Below are positions 35,420 to 47,204 of a DNA stretch of 64,000 nt, piece after piece; positions within the stretch are counted from its first letter, which is position 1; every line of letters starts with the position of its first letter. The translations under genes and the position numbers were made by a program. The DNA comes from Tetrastigma voinierianum. Its lineage: Eukaryota; Streptophyta; Magnoliopsida; Vitales; Vitaceae. The notes beneath the pieces were generated by a model, which worked only from the letters and a program-made list of their open reading frames with translations, was not told the DNA's origin and did not search any database. The stretch spans positions 82,735 to 146,734 of the forward strand of contig JAEQBH010005432.1 of NCBI GenBank assembly GCA_016808115.1. Direction: 5' to 3'.

Positions 35420-37917
35420 ACTTCAGCCCGCCTAACCCGATTGGTGAGTCCGGGAATCAAGCCCAGAACGCCCGCTTCAATTCTTATTTACATTTTATTA
35501 CGCTTTTTCAAAGTGTCGCGATTCGAATCCCCTGGGCCGACCTGGCATGATCCAACCGAGCCCTGCCATTCCGACGATTTCAATTATCTTATCAAAACAT
35601 TTTCTTTATATTATTTCTCTTTAGGTTTTCGATTTACGCGGAAGCATTTTCAAATGAAAGGCCCATAAACATTTACATTTCACAAAATGCAATTACCATG
35701 AAGGCATTCTATGCCTTTTCAAACGATATACAAAACAAAACATTAATTCGAAGTTTAACTATTTTGTTCACAAAATATTCCATGTTCAAAAAGGAAATGA
35801 TATGCATATGGCGGGGTATATACTTATACGCCGCAACTTGCTCTATGACTCTGCGCTTTGCGATCTTGTCTTCCTTCCTTTCTACTCAAACCCATATAGA
35901 TAAAATCTATACGCCTGGGCATTTTCACGCTTAGTAGGTTCTATACGTTTCTATTTCAATATTCAATTTAATCTGCATTTATTTCCACATTAAACCATGC
36001 CTATTATATCAACATATACCATGCTATTCACTGCATTTTATTTCATAATTCATTTACTATATCACAACATGCATTTTCACGTAACAATTTAATTTATGAG
36101 ATTTAAGCATATACATAAAAACCTACTTACACTCATCAATGCTGTTATTTCCACTTTTACTATTCAATCTACATTTCCGACGATTCCGCTTGATGAATCC
36201 TACCCTTATTATCATTCTAATACACATTTAACAATTCACCTCCCATCATGACGGATGTCATTTGCGCACCTCCCGACATGTGGTATCACTTAATGCTATA
36301 CGCCATCATGACGGATGTCGATTGGTGCATCCCGCCGCGGGACATTGAACAATTTCGGTGCCTTCGTGATTCGATGTCGATCGTGCATCCCGTCAAAGTG
36401 TTCATTCAGATATCATTCAATCTAAGATGTCGAATTGACCGGGATTCGCTTACAATTCGATTTATCATTCACATTCATTCGGTTTTCAAATATCACATTT
36501 CGATTCCATATTCACTTTCATATTATCTTTCAAAGATATACTCAATCTACGTATCTCCATTTCATATACTCATTCACGCACTCATTTCATATACTCATTC
36601 ACGACTCCATTTCATATACTCATTCACGTATCTATTTCATAGTTACTTGCAAACTACCAAAATACTTGAAATAATAATAGTGTTAGAGAACAAACCAATT
36701 ATCGATTCCTTTCTTCACACCCTAGGCTGCTGTTGTCTTCACCCGCACCTAGTCAAATACAAATTCTTCGCTCTTAGTGGTTAAACAAATAATCATACTA
36801 AACGAATTCGGTTCGCCTCGGCGGCGAGGTACGGTATGTTTTTCACTTAGTCTCATTCTTATTTGAACCCCCATTAATCGTTTCATAGGGTCCTCAACCA
36901 ATCGGCATAATGCATCACAAAGCTTAATCTGCAAAAAATATGCAAAAACAGTGGTCAGCCGGAGCTCGTGGGTACCGTACTCAGCCACCATCGCTAGTGG
37001 GCACGGAATACCGAGTGGTACCAGATTCACTTGCCCATCGTATCACGGGTACCAGATCACTTTTCGTACCAATACCACACGCGATTTTGCCCAAAACGCT
37101 TTGATTTTTGCATTTTTCATCCATTTTCTTCCACAAACCTCTCCAATCCATCCCATCATCAAAATCCCCATGGAATCCACCCAAACAACTCCAAAAGGTG
37201 GTTTAGAATCAATGAAAACCCTTTTCTCCCAAGTTAGGGCTTTCTCCCCAAATCGAAAATCACAAAAAGATGAGGTTAGGGTTTGATTTTCTTACCTTAG
37301 CCTTTTCAAATCTCCTCTTGTAGGTTGCTTGATCCCTTAGGAGGCAGAAATGGGAAACAATCCCACCATAATCATTCCTTCTTGCAAACCCTAGCTTTCT
37401 CTCCCTTTTCTCCTCTCTTCTCTCCCCCAAAATGTGATTTGCTCACACGATTTCTAAGACCAAGTTCGTCTTTTAAATCTCTCTAAGTGTAAGGCCATGT
37501 TTGGCTCACACCTACTTTCTCATTTCTCATTTTTGTCTTAAGTCACTTAATCTTCATAAGGGCCTTGTCTGGGCCACTCAATAAATCCAATTTTCCATTT
37601 TTGACATTCTAACTCTTTATTTCACTTTCCTTATCATTTATCATTTATTTCACTTAGCATTTAAGCTATCATTTGACCCTTAGGTCCTCATTTTACAAAT
37701 TTCCACATTTGCCCTTTATCACTTGGGTTTATTTCGGGTCTAATCAATTTTACTAATTCTAGCATATAATATTCAATCATATGCTCACTCTTTCAATTTA
37801 CATTTTGCTAATTCTATCAATTTATCAAATTTAAAAAACCTAAGTTTGACTCAATTCATACCCGGAATATATAATAAATTTATAATAAAAATTCTAGGGT
37901 ATTTTTGGGGCGTTATG
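35420..37917 (-). mobile_element. LTR-B, minus strand, nested in composite LTR
   Basis: Ends at 37917 with TATTTTTGGGGCGTTA(TG), the reverse complement of the TGTAACRCCCCAAAAATACCC start of LTR-B. It proceeds backwards through the (T)CATATACTCATTCACG repeats (36540-36630), the AAGCGTGAAAATG stretch and the duplicated TGTCGCGA end near 35512. The left edge is imprecise (about 35405-35512) and I could not find a clear target duplication. Open frames such as 36248-36784 lie inside the LTR and are not genes. Confidence 0.78.
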
Positions 37918-37929
37918 CCTTTGTTTCTC

Positions 37930-38100
37930 TGTCATGTCAATGTCGCAAGAAAGGTTTCCATGTCGTGACCGAGATGGTCACGACAAGAGGTCAGGTGTTG
38001 CAACAGGTTTGGCCTTGGGCAGGGATTTTATGTCACGACAAAGTGTTTTTATGTCGCGACAGAGTTTGGTCAAGACCAAGAGTTTTTATGTTGCTACAAA
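37930..38100 (+). repeat. GTCGCGAC minisatellite, left piece
   Basis: Units of the type GTCGCGACAGAGTTTGGTC... ending ...GAGTTTTTAT, about 57 bp each with CpG decay variants (GTCACGACA, GTCGTGACC). The array continues at 40905 after removal of the nested LTR-B. Confidence 0.8.
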
Positions 38101-38102
38101 GT

Positions 38103-40899
38103 TGTAACACCCCAAAAATACCCTAAAATTTTTATAATAAAAATTATTATATATTCCGGGTATAATTGAGCCAACTTGGGTATTTTTCTGGAAATTTTTT
38201 TTATTGATTAGATGATTGTTGAATCCAGAAATAAACCCAAGTGAAAAAGAGAAAATATAGAAATTGTAAAATGGGGACCCAAGAGTCAATTATAAATAAG
38301 TTTATATGTCTAAGTGATATTAGGAGAAATAAATGAGTAAAAGGAAAAAATCAAGGAAAATGACATGTGGCATGGTGAAAGAGGGGAGGAAGCTCCTCCT
38401 TTCTTTTTAAAAAAATACGACAAGAGCGATCCATGCTAGTTAAAACCCAGGTGCGGAGCTGTGGCAGAGGCTCCACCTTCTCTCTAGATTTTCCGACGAC
38501 GGACCACAGTCTCCGCGAAACACGAAGGGAAGTCCTTCCTAGTGACAAGAGCTACAAGTAGAGACCGGAACCGGGACTTTCGACAAACTCATGAGGTAGG
38601 TCTTCCTACTTGGTCTTCTACCCTAAGGATTGTCAAGTAGTTATCCGCCTCAGGGGAAAGTTTGCTGCATTTTAAACTATGAAGCTGCCAATGTGGTAGT
38701 GCAGCTAGCCGAACCTTAGAGCTGCTGATTTTTAGGCAATGAAGTGAAGGGATTGTAGTATGTCCTTCTAGTAAATTGTAGCCACATCAATTAACTTGAT
38801 AAAAAGTTAGGCTTGAATTTCTAATTCGACCCTCGTAGACCAAGTTATGGTCTTTTTTTATTCGAACAATGCCAAATGGGTGCAACTCAGCCATAGGGTC
38901 GTCAACAGCGCTGCTGCATAACAGCTGGTCGCCCAACGTTGGTCGCCAACGGGCTGTCGCAAACAAGGTCGTTGCTGAATGTTTCGGACGAGGTCGGCCC
39001 AATACCGCCAATGAATAAAGTGGGTCGCCCAACGCTGGACGAGGGGTCGCCAAACAAGGGGGGTCGCACGAACAAGGGTCGCTCCAAAGGACGAGGGTCG
39101 TCAAACAAGGGGTCAAGCGCGAACAGCGCGGACAAGGGGCCGCCCAAAGAGGGGTCGTCTGAATAGTGATCGCCCAACAGTGGCCAGCTCGTCAAGACTG
39201 GCTGCGCATGACCTCCAACTTCGGAAGGTCATATCTCCTTCGTTTGAACTCCGATTTGGGTGTTCTTGGACTCTATGGAAAGCCCATTGAGTCAAGAATC
39301 CATCCATATGCCTGAGGAAGATATTAGATGTCAGACTGAGGTGGTGATGAGCCTGTCCAGTTCGGGTCTGCTCTTCGTCGTACCAGGATTTGACTGTGTA
39401 TGACCCCAACTTCGGAAGGTCGCACTCCTTCAGCCTAACTCCGATTGGTGTTCTTGACTCATGGAAAGCCCATTGAGTCAGGAATCCATCTATATATCTT
39501 GTTTAAATTGAACTCATATTAACCTCCGAAAATCAACTTAAACAAAACTACTAGTACGCATGAATAATATTATTCTTTTTAATGATTTTGGAATGTGTGG
39601 ATCAAGAGGAGGAAAAGACAACCTGCGGATTGAGATTCCAAGGGTTGGAACTCAAAGTAAAAGATTTTTGGGTTTGTTCTTCTAAATCCTATTCTCATTT
39701 CAAGTTTGAAATGTTTGTTCTACCGAATTCTATTCCTTTCAAGTTTTTGCATGTTTGTTCAAAAAGATATTGAATTGATTTAATTGATCTGAGAAAAAGT
39801 GATCGCGGAAACGCTTCATGATATAAAAATCGTGACGACATTAAAATAAATCGTTTATACAAGCGTAAATATTATACTATATTTGCTATAAGGGATTTGA
39901 ACGCTCTTAATAGAATGCGTTAACCGCTTATTTCGTGATCAAGGATAGATTGGTATACCAATGTGGTCAAATAAATAGCATCGCTAACTATTGATGTGTC
40001 ACTCCGATCTCGCGTTCTACTGGACCATATCGGTAGTGTTCACTATTTGATTGTTTATAACCAGTCGCGAGCCCAGGACTGCATCAGTGTTATAAAACCA
40101 TGTGATACCGGCCCGCAGCCACGGATCGTGCCAAGGATCATATCCTCGTGATATCGAAGACATAGGTTAAATTCGTTAAGGGCATAACTGATCGGATCGC
40201 ATAATCAAGTGATTGACAGAACCGACCGATTGGCATAACTGAATTTATTTTCAGAACTGGAATTGATTTTCAGTTGTAATTGAATCAATGTCGAACTAAA
40301 TTGAATTTGCAAGTGAAACATATTTGAATCGATGAGATGTGAAATATTGATTATGAAAATGTATTTATTGGATGATCAATGAACTATAATTTATTGTATA
40401 TATATAACAAAGTATATGTAATGTATTTATATTGATCATCCAAAATGATGGAAAGTTCGAATTATTAAACTGTACGAATTGATTTAAGTCGAATCGAGGA
40501 ATGGATTTGTATAGAAACCACTACTAATGAAAATGCTTAACAGATTGCTTACCAATGCGCAGTAACGAGTGATAGATAGTGATCGATAATGACCTAAGAT
40601 CGAGGAGCTGGCGAGTCATAAAGAAAGAAATCTTGAGTATGTCTCACATGCACTCATTTCATGTGTTCTTTTTTGATATGGATATTTTGTATAAAAACAA
40701 TTAACATCAGATACATCTATTTTGTAAATCATTTTGAAAAGGCTTCGATGCCTACATTGTAAATAGATTTTGTTAAATGTAAATGTTTGCCTGCCTAATT
40801 GCATCGCTTCCGCAAAGATATGATTTTGAGGATTTTAGTGGCATCCCGGGACTCGGTTCCTGAGGCCGCCTGGCTGGTCGGGTCGGGTAAGGCGCCACA
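38103..40899 (+). mobile_element. Solo LTR-B, plus strand, nested in composite LTR
   Basis: Starts TGTAACACCCCAAAAATACC and ends GTAAGGCGCCACA, 2797 bp, flanked by AAAGT (38098-38102) and AGAGT (40900-40904), one mismatch. It includes a GC-rich GGTCG-repeat block (38925-39185) and two copies of the AACTCCGATT module (39208-39310 and 39400-39500). No coding region or primer site. Confidence 0.85.
38925..39185 (+). repeat. Irregular GGTCG(C)CnAAC repeats inside LTR-B
   Basis: Words such as GGTCGCC(C)AACG, GGGTCGCACGAACAAG and GGTCGTCAAACAAGG recur every 15-35 bp. Open frames on both strands here (for example 38939-39166) are repeat-driven and carry no domain. Confidence 0.6.
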
Positions 40900-40904
40900 A
40901 GAGT

Positions 40905-41565
40905 ATTCTCACGCTATAAATGTAGTCACAAGGTGAAGAGAATTTATGTCACAACAGAGTATTTTTGTGTCGCGATAGAGTTTGGCCTTGGCTGGAGTTT
41001 TTATGTCACGATAAAGTATTCTCACGTCGAGACAGAGTTGGTCAAGGTGAAGAGAATTTATGTCGCGACTAAGTATTTTTGTGTCACGACAGAGTTTGGC
41101 CTTGGATGGGATTTTTATGTCATGGCAGCGACATAGTTTAACCTAGACAGGGGATTTTAGGTCGCGATATAGTACTTTCTTTTTGGGACCGAATTTGGGG
41201 CAAAGGCCAAGAAAGTTAAGTCGCGACAGAGAATTTGAGGTTACGACAGAGTTGTCTAAGCTTGTGTCGCAACAGGGTGAACCCTCCGTCTCAACAGAAA
41301 GTTCCAAGACATGGGGTTTTCCATGTCGCGACATAGCGCTCTATGTCGTGACAGTGGGGCAAGGCACTACGTCGCAACCAGGCTGTGTGCACGCGACAGA
41401 CGCCCATCGCGATACAGACCGCGCCGCGTCGCGATGTTAGCGCTACGCGAGTCGGGACAGACCAGCCTGGGCGAAAGACAACAAGGCTGGCGCACCAAGC
41501 CTGGGCACGCACAACAGAGGTATTCTGTCGCGACAAAGAAATCTCTATCGCAACAAACTTCTTAT
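40905..41565 (+). repeat. GTCGCGAC minisatellite, right piece
   Basis: At least three regular units of about 57 bp begin near 40948, 41005 and 41062, each GTCGCGACAGAGTATTTTTGTG followed by a second GTCRCGACAGAGTTTGGCC and a GGATTTTTAT end; the units then become irregular through 41560. Variation is mainly C-to-T and G-to-A at CpG, as expected of methylated DNA. Confidence 0.85.
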
Positions 41566-41618
41566 AGTGGTTAAAAAAAAAAAAAAAGACCCCCTTGGGA
41601 TTGGGGCGTCACAGTATT

Positions 41619-41730
41619 ACTAGAACCCGAAATTATTTTAGGTTTTCTGAGCTTGAAATGAATTCAGGTTAGGGTCATGCAAAGTTTTATATTCTATTAA
41701 TTATTAGAGACTAACTTAATCATGAGTTAA
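41619..41730. other. Host segment and left target duplication of the LINE
   Basis: Unique-looking DNA. Its last 15 bp, TTAATCATGAGTTAA (41716-41730), recurs as TTAAGCCTGAGTTAA at 49373-49387. Confidence 0.7.
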
Positions 41731-42049
41731 TTTTTTTTATAAGTGAAGTGTAACATATATTAGAGGAATGCGCTAAAATTGCGCTAAAGAGAGAGTACAA
41801 GTAGAAATAACTTACTCCTCAACATGCAAAAAACAAAAACTGCTATACAAAGCAGCCCCTTAGTAACTTACATCCCACCTAACCAATAAGCCCAACTAAG
41901 GTCGAAGAACCATTCTCTATAGACAACTTAGTCTCCGACCAAAGCCAAAAAACAAACAAATATTTTAGATTCTGTATGGACAAAAAATCATCTTTGAAAA
42001 CAATTCTATTTCTAGCCTACCACACTATCCAAAACAAGCAAGAAGGAGT

Positions 42050-42330
42050 TGTTTACCAAACTTTCTTCCTTCTCTTGCCAACAAAAGCACCTTTCCAACC
42101 CAAAAGCTTCTCTCGCCCTAAGCCTAACATGATCCACGTGGCGCCAAAAAGAGAAAAAAATAACTCTCAAAGAACTCTTGTTTTGTTGCAATGGAGTAGA
42201 AGATGATCTACTGACTCCTCACATTGTTGACACAGAAAACATCTATTCACTAGAGACACACCCCTCCTTTGAAGCTTATCTAAGGTTAAAATTCTTTCCT
42301 AAGCTGCTTCTCAAGTGAAAAAAAAAAAAA
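42050..42330 (-). pseudogene. LINE zf-RVT-like C-terminal domain
   Basis: On the minus strand, words KILTLDKLQRRGVSLVNRCF, LCQQCEESVDHLLLHC and LLGWKGAFVGKRRKKVW match the C-terminal region of plant L1 RT polyproteins (the C-x2-C...H-x4-C zinc-binding pattern). Stops interrupt it (for example after the tyrosine/valine run near 42160). Confidence 0.85.
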
Positions 42331-42460
42331 ACTTATTTTTGGTTGAACACAAGACCTCCAAATCATATGCCAAGGGAAGGGCTCAAAGGTACTCAACTAT
42401 AAGGCCTTGTACATGGATTTTATAGTGAAAAATCTAGTGTTTGACAACTTCCACTTAACC

Positions 42461-43130
42461 CTATCTACCGCTTCCCCTTCTAGGGCATCTTCCAAACTTA
42501 CATAAAAGGCTTTCTAGCTCATCCACTTCCCATTCATTGAAATGCCTTGTAAAGATTGGGTTCCAACCACCTTCACCAAATACATTATTCCAATATTCCC
42601 TCACCCAAGCCTCCTTAAATTCAGTCAAGGAAAACAACGAAGGCAAAGAAACCTGTAAAGGGGTATTCTCTAGCCAAGCATCCTTACAAAACTTGATTCT
42701 CTAGCCAATACCAACCTCAAAGGAAAAATTGCTGCCAACACATAACCAACAAGTCAAAGTTGCCTTCCAGAAACCCAACCCAAACCCCCCTCTCGTATCC
42801 AGAGTGCACAAACCCCCTTCACATTCCCCTACACTCTCGATCACCCCAACCCACAAGGTCCCCTCCCGTCAGGCAGCGGGCTGTAACCCTAACACCACTT
42901 AGAGAGCAAAGCCTTATTAAGCCAGTTTAGATTCTTCACTCCCAGGCCTTCACTTCTCTTATCCTTACACACTATCTCCCACCTAACAAAATGAGACTTC
43001 ATATCCATCCAACCCCCACCCCATAAAAAGTTTCTTTGAATATGCTCTGGTCTTAAATTCATCGTGTTAGGAAGGTGGAACAAAGACAAAAAGTAGATGG
43101 GCATATTGGATAAGGTGCTCTGGATAGCAC
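42461..43130 (-). pseudogene. LINE RT thumb/connection region
   Basis: The minus frame 43104-42889 contains MPIYFLSLFHLPNTMNL, IQRNFLWGGG and HFVRWEIVCKDKRSEGLGVK, the region just after the catalytic RT motifs in plant LINEs. A second frame (42646-42461) gives FTRHFNEWEVDELESLLCKF. The palm motifs (including YADD) are not present because the upstream DNA is deleted. Confidence 0.9.
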
Positions 43131-43189
43131 CACTAAAGTGACCCTCCTACTCCTTAGAGACTATAAAAAGGTCCAGTCTAGACTTTGAA

Positions 43190-43700
43190 AGATTGTTCAA
43201 ACCCCCCATTCCAAGTATAAGGACACCTCCCCCCCTTGGAGAGGTAAATCTCTAAGCTCTAACTCCTCAATTACATCTGAAAACCTTCTCATTCCCCCCG
43301 TCATTCCACTTCCCCCACTCCTTTCCTCAATAAATCTAGTTACGTTAAAATCACTAGCCACACACCACAAATCATTCCACAAACCCCTAAATTCCCCTAG
43401 CTCATGCCACAACCCTTCTCTTTCTTTATTTACAATGACACCATACATATCTGTGAAGCACCAGAGAAGATTGTCTTCAAAATTCTTGAAACAACATGAA
43501 ACTGAAAAACTCCCCTCCTCAACATCAACTAATTGGAGAACTCTACTATCCTAAAACACCACAATCCCACTCGTTGCTCCTTGAGCATTTAGAGCACTCC
43601 ACTAAGTATACTAGCCCCCTCTCAAGCTATGAATCATACCAGCCGACATCTCCTAAAGCTCTATTTCTTGGAAGCACACCAAATCAGCCTTTTAAGCTCT
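43190..43700 (-). pseudogene. LINE AP-endonuclease domain remnant
   Basis: The minus frame 43448-43197 has YGVIVNKEREGLWHELGEF, CVASDFNVTRF (canonical GDFN reads SDFN) and RRFSDVIEELELRDLPLQGG, the C-terminal half of the endonuclease that nicks target DNA. Upstream, about 43700-43450, broken frames preserve the preceding half, including a KADLVCFQE-like block. The frame is lost after EVSLYLEWG, exactly where the RT-core deletion begins. Confidence 0.9.
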
Positions 43701-44289
43701 GATGCTTCTCCCACACAATCTTTTATTCTTTTCATTTAACCCTCATATTATGTGACACAATTCTAATTTTTACAGTAACTCTTCACCTCCCCCCCCCTTT
43801 CTCCCCTTCCCCCTTTTGACTTGCTCTCCTTTACATTTCATTCTAACCTTTTTAGTTCACGATCAAATAAAGAAACTTTATGGCTGAGATTTTTCTGAAC
43901 CAGACCCCCTTCTTCCTTTATTTTTCTATCATTCATTGCACTTAGTAGGTGTCAAATCTCTTCCTCAAAACCTTTCGATCAGCAACCTAAACAAGCCGAG
44001 AATTTAGCAAAGCTTCCCATTAGCAAGCTTTCAGTATTCTCCTCCTCCTTACTTGTCGAAGACCAAGGAACCCCCTCTCCTCATCACTTTATTTCTTACC
44101 CTCTTCATGCCCTAGCTCAAGCTGATCCTCTTTCCCAATAAGTGCCTCGTAACCATCAGCCATCATTATCCTCAATGGATTAACACAAGGCCCTACTTCC
44201 CCATCTTTAGCACTCCCCTTCTCATCGACCTCTAAAACCCTAACCACCAGATCCCCACAAAAAGAAGTAGAAGCAAAAGAAACCCCTCA
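43701..44289 (-). other. LINE ORF1-ORF2 junction region
   Basis: Pyrimidine-rich on the plus strand, purine-rich in the sense of the LINE. No legible domain. It is joined to 47205 by removal of LTR-E. Confidence 0.5.
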
Positions 44290-47204
44290 TGTAAGTATCA
44301 TGATCTTTAGACCCACTACTCAATGAGCCCAGGGCTCGCTTGGCCAGCTTTGTGAACAATCTAAGCTAGGGTGTTACCACATTGAAACCAATCGGGTATT
44401 ATTTAGTCCGGAGAGTCTCAAAGCTCGTTTGAGAATGTCAGGTGTCTTTTCAAAGACTTGCTTTAGGGCAACCCGTCTAGGATTTCAAGTCCTCAATCGG
44501 CCATTCTACCGCATATGGAAAGTTCGTTATGGATAAGCATATAAAAGTGGAAAATATGCAAAATAGATATTTATCAGTAGATTTCCCAGTTTCCAAATCT
44601 TTTATTTCTCGAAAGATTAATCCCTAATAGGAAAAGGAGATTTTATCCCTAAAATTAAGAGATTTTATCCCTAAAATTAATGGGAGATTTGTGAACCCTA
44701 TAAATCAGGAAGATCCCCTACGAGGTGAAGGTAAGAGCAATTCCAACTGTTTGAACTTTTTGCTTCTTCTTCTTCATCTTGTGTTGACTTAATCATCAAT
44801 GAGCGTGGCCGATACACCGCCGTCGAATCACCCTGTAACACCCCAAAAATACCCTATAATTTTTATAATAATTTTATTATATATATTCCGGGTATGAATC
44901 GAGCCCAACTTCGGTTTTTCCGAGAAAAAAATTGATAAATTGTTAAATGTGATATGTTATATGATTATATGACTAAATGTCAAATGCAAATGATATGTGA
45001 TTGAGTGATAAATGCTAAATGTCAAATGATAGAACCCGGGAATCAACCTAAGTGAAAAAGGGTAAAGCTAGAAATTTGTGAAAAAGAGGACCTAATGGTC
45101 ATAAGTTATGTTAATAAATGTCTACGATTAATGAGAATCAGAGTGCAAATAGAGGGAAGTATATGGGCTATAAAGCATTTGGGAGGAACTTAAGTCAAAA
45201 GAATGCATTTTTAGACCAAACAAGTCCTTATAAAGAATAAGGGACTTAAGACCACACTGTCTAAGAATGCACACTGCAAAACGTGCCGAGCTCGAGAGAG
45301 GAAAGCTAGGGCTCAGTGAAGATCAAGATCGTGTGGGCTTGCTCTTTGGTGTAAGATCTTGCAAGGAGGAAGGAAGAAGAAAGTTAGGGCTTCAAAGGAC
45401 AAGAGATTTCAAGGTATGACACAAACCCTAGATTTCTTTAAATGATGTTGGGTTAAAAACCTAATCATCCACGTATCACATATCGGCCTAGATGGTATTT
45501 GGAGGTTTATTTCTGAGTTTAGTTTGATTTTTGATTTGGGAAAAAAAGCCCTAACTTAAGTAAAGGGGGTTTTGATTGGTTCTAACCTACTTAAGGAGTT
45601 GTTTGAGTTGGATTCCATGGTGGGGTATTATACACATGAGTTTAGAGGGAGAATTTTGAGTTTCATAAGAGAAATGGCAAAATCTTCCACATCGGCGTAA
45701 CCTCCGCGAGCGATACCAATACTCAAAGTCGGGTGGTACTCGTACCCATTAGACGTAGGTGTGCGGTACCGATACCGATCAAAGTGGCACCGGTACCCAT
45801 CTGACCGTGAAGGACTACCACCGATATCACCATGGTACCCACCCTTCACCGCAGGGAAGGATTGGCATCAAGACCGATCAAAGTGGCACTGCAACGAGCT
45901 TCCGGAAGAACCCTGTTTTTGTACCCCTTGCATTGTTAAGTCTCGTATTTGTACACCGATTGTTTAAGGACCCTAATAAAGGTTTAATGGGGGTTCATAT
46001 AAGAGTATATGAGAGAGAAAACGTATCGTACTTCGCTTCGCCGAGGCAATATTCGTTTAGTATGATTATTTGTTTAACCACTAAGAGTGGATAATTTGTA
46101 TTTGTCTAGGTACGGGTGAAGACGATAACCTGACCTAGGACTGGTATCGAAAGAGACAAAGGATCGATAATTTGGTTTGTTCATTGAACTTATATCCTTA
46201 CTTCAAGTGTATTGATAGTTTACTATGTAAATGCAATGTTTGTATGGAATATGCAAGATCTTCAATTGAAAGGTAACCGAAATAGCATAAATGTTTTGAA
46301 ATAGAGAAATCGATGAATTGTCAAATATTTTCAGGCATTTATTTGAATTGCAAATGATATTTTCATATCAAGGGATACAACGACCGGGTTGAATTATTAA
46401 TGACCCACTTGGCAGATTTACCCAATCGATATCCACGACGCAAGAATTATATTGCTAAATGTCCAACTTTGTGGGATGCATCAATCAGCATCCGTCATGA
46501 TGATGTATGACATTTATTAAATGACCCTCATGGTAGGATGCACCAATTGGCATCCGTCATGATGGTGAATCGAAATTGCTAAATAGGTAAGCACATTACC
46601 ATTGAAATAGAGTAAATAAGTATGATTGATAAACATATCAGGTTAGATAAAGAATCAGATAACTACCAAGATGAAATGTTGAGCGCGTAGTTTTACCTAT
46701 GCGACGTGACGAGTGAACAGAAAAGGCCAAGAACAAGAAGCACAGAGTCATAGAGAAAGCATGCGGCGTGTAAGTATATACCCCAACATGAGCATACATC
46801 GCATTCTTGAACATTGATATTTTGTAATCAAACAAGTTAAACTCAGAAACATTATTTTGCACTCATTTTTTAAGGAGCATAGAATGCATTTAATGTAAAT
46901 GTGTTTGTATAAATGTAAATGTTTATGGGCCTATCATTTGCAACTGTTTCCGTAATAATTAAAAAGGCCTTATTATGCCTATAGTAAATGAAACGCCTGC
47001 CAGAATCAAAACTCTTAAAACGAAATGACATAAATAAAAAATGTTTTTAATAAGATAAATGAAATGATCGGAGTAAACTGGCCTGCTCCGGATCCGCTAT
47101 TCGGTCGGGCCGGTTTCGATAGCTTACACTAAAAAACGTATTACACACCCTTTCGCGCTCACATCAAGGCTGCTGATGCCAGCGCTTCGACTATCGGCCC
47201 CGCA
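44290..47204 (+). mobile_element. LTR-E solo LTR nested in LINE, itself interrupted
   Basis: Starts TGTAAGTATCATGATC and ends TATCGGCCCCGCA, flanked by CCTCA (44285-44289) and CCTCC (47205-47209), one mismatch. Without the nested LTR-B it is about 0.6 kb, with a plausible TATA region (CCCTATAAATCAGG near 44696) and a U5-like GCGTGGCCGATACACCGCCG. The host reading direction of the LINE resumes on both sides. Superfamily not determined; a Tat-like gypsy LTR is possible. Confidence 0.72.
44834..47145 (+). mobile_element. Solo LTR-B nested in LTR-E
   Basis: Starts TGTAACACCCCAAAAATACC, ends AACGTATTACA, 2312 bp, flanked by a perfect duplication CACCC (44829-44833 and 47146-47150). TGTAA...TTACA termini are themselves inverted repeats. 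It contains GCATCCGTCATGATG twice (near 46488 and 46548), the two-unit version of the six-unit array at 1715-2330. Open frames (45759-46094 and others) are not coding. Confidence 0.92.

Larger units (their letters stand above)
33334..41613 (+). mobile_element. Composite solo LTR (A-related), 8.3 kb with nested LTRs
   Basis: Starts TGTAAAATCTGAGAAAAATTC and ends GGGATTGGGGCGTCACA. It is flanked by a perfect 5-bp duplication, GTATT (33329-33333 and 41614-41618). LTR-A-type landmarks are present at 33334-35150 (TGTGCACTTAGGTGGGAAGTAGCCC near 34905). The remainder of this LTR is the GTCGCGAC-rich repeat DNA at 35230-35400, 37918-38102 and 40900-41560. Two LTR-B insertions, one in each orientation, inflate it. 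Without them it is roughly 3 kb. Confidence 0.85.

Noticed and set aside
36248..36784. 178-residue plus-strand frame
   Set aside because: It lies wholly inside an inverted LTR-B and repeats CATATACTCATTCACG-type sequence; not a gene.
38787..39195. Two minus-strand frames of about 100 residues rich in DP and GRP
   Set aside because: Produced by the GGTCGCC repeats of LTR-B.
41183..41574. Overlapping frames of about 80 residues on both strands
   Set aside because: They follow the GTCGCGAC repeats and have no domain.
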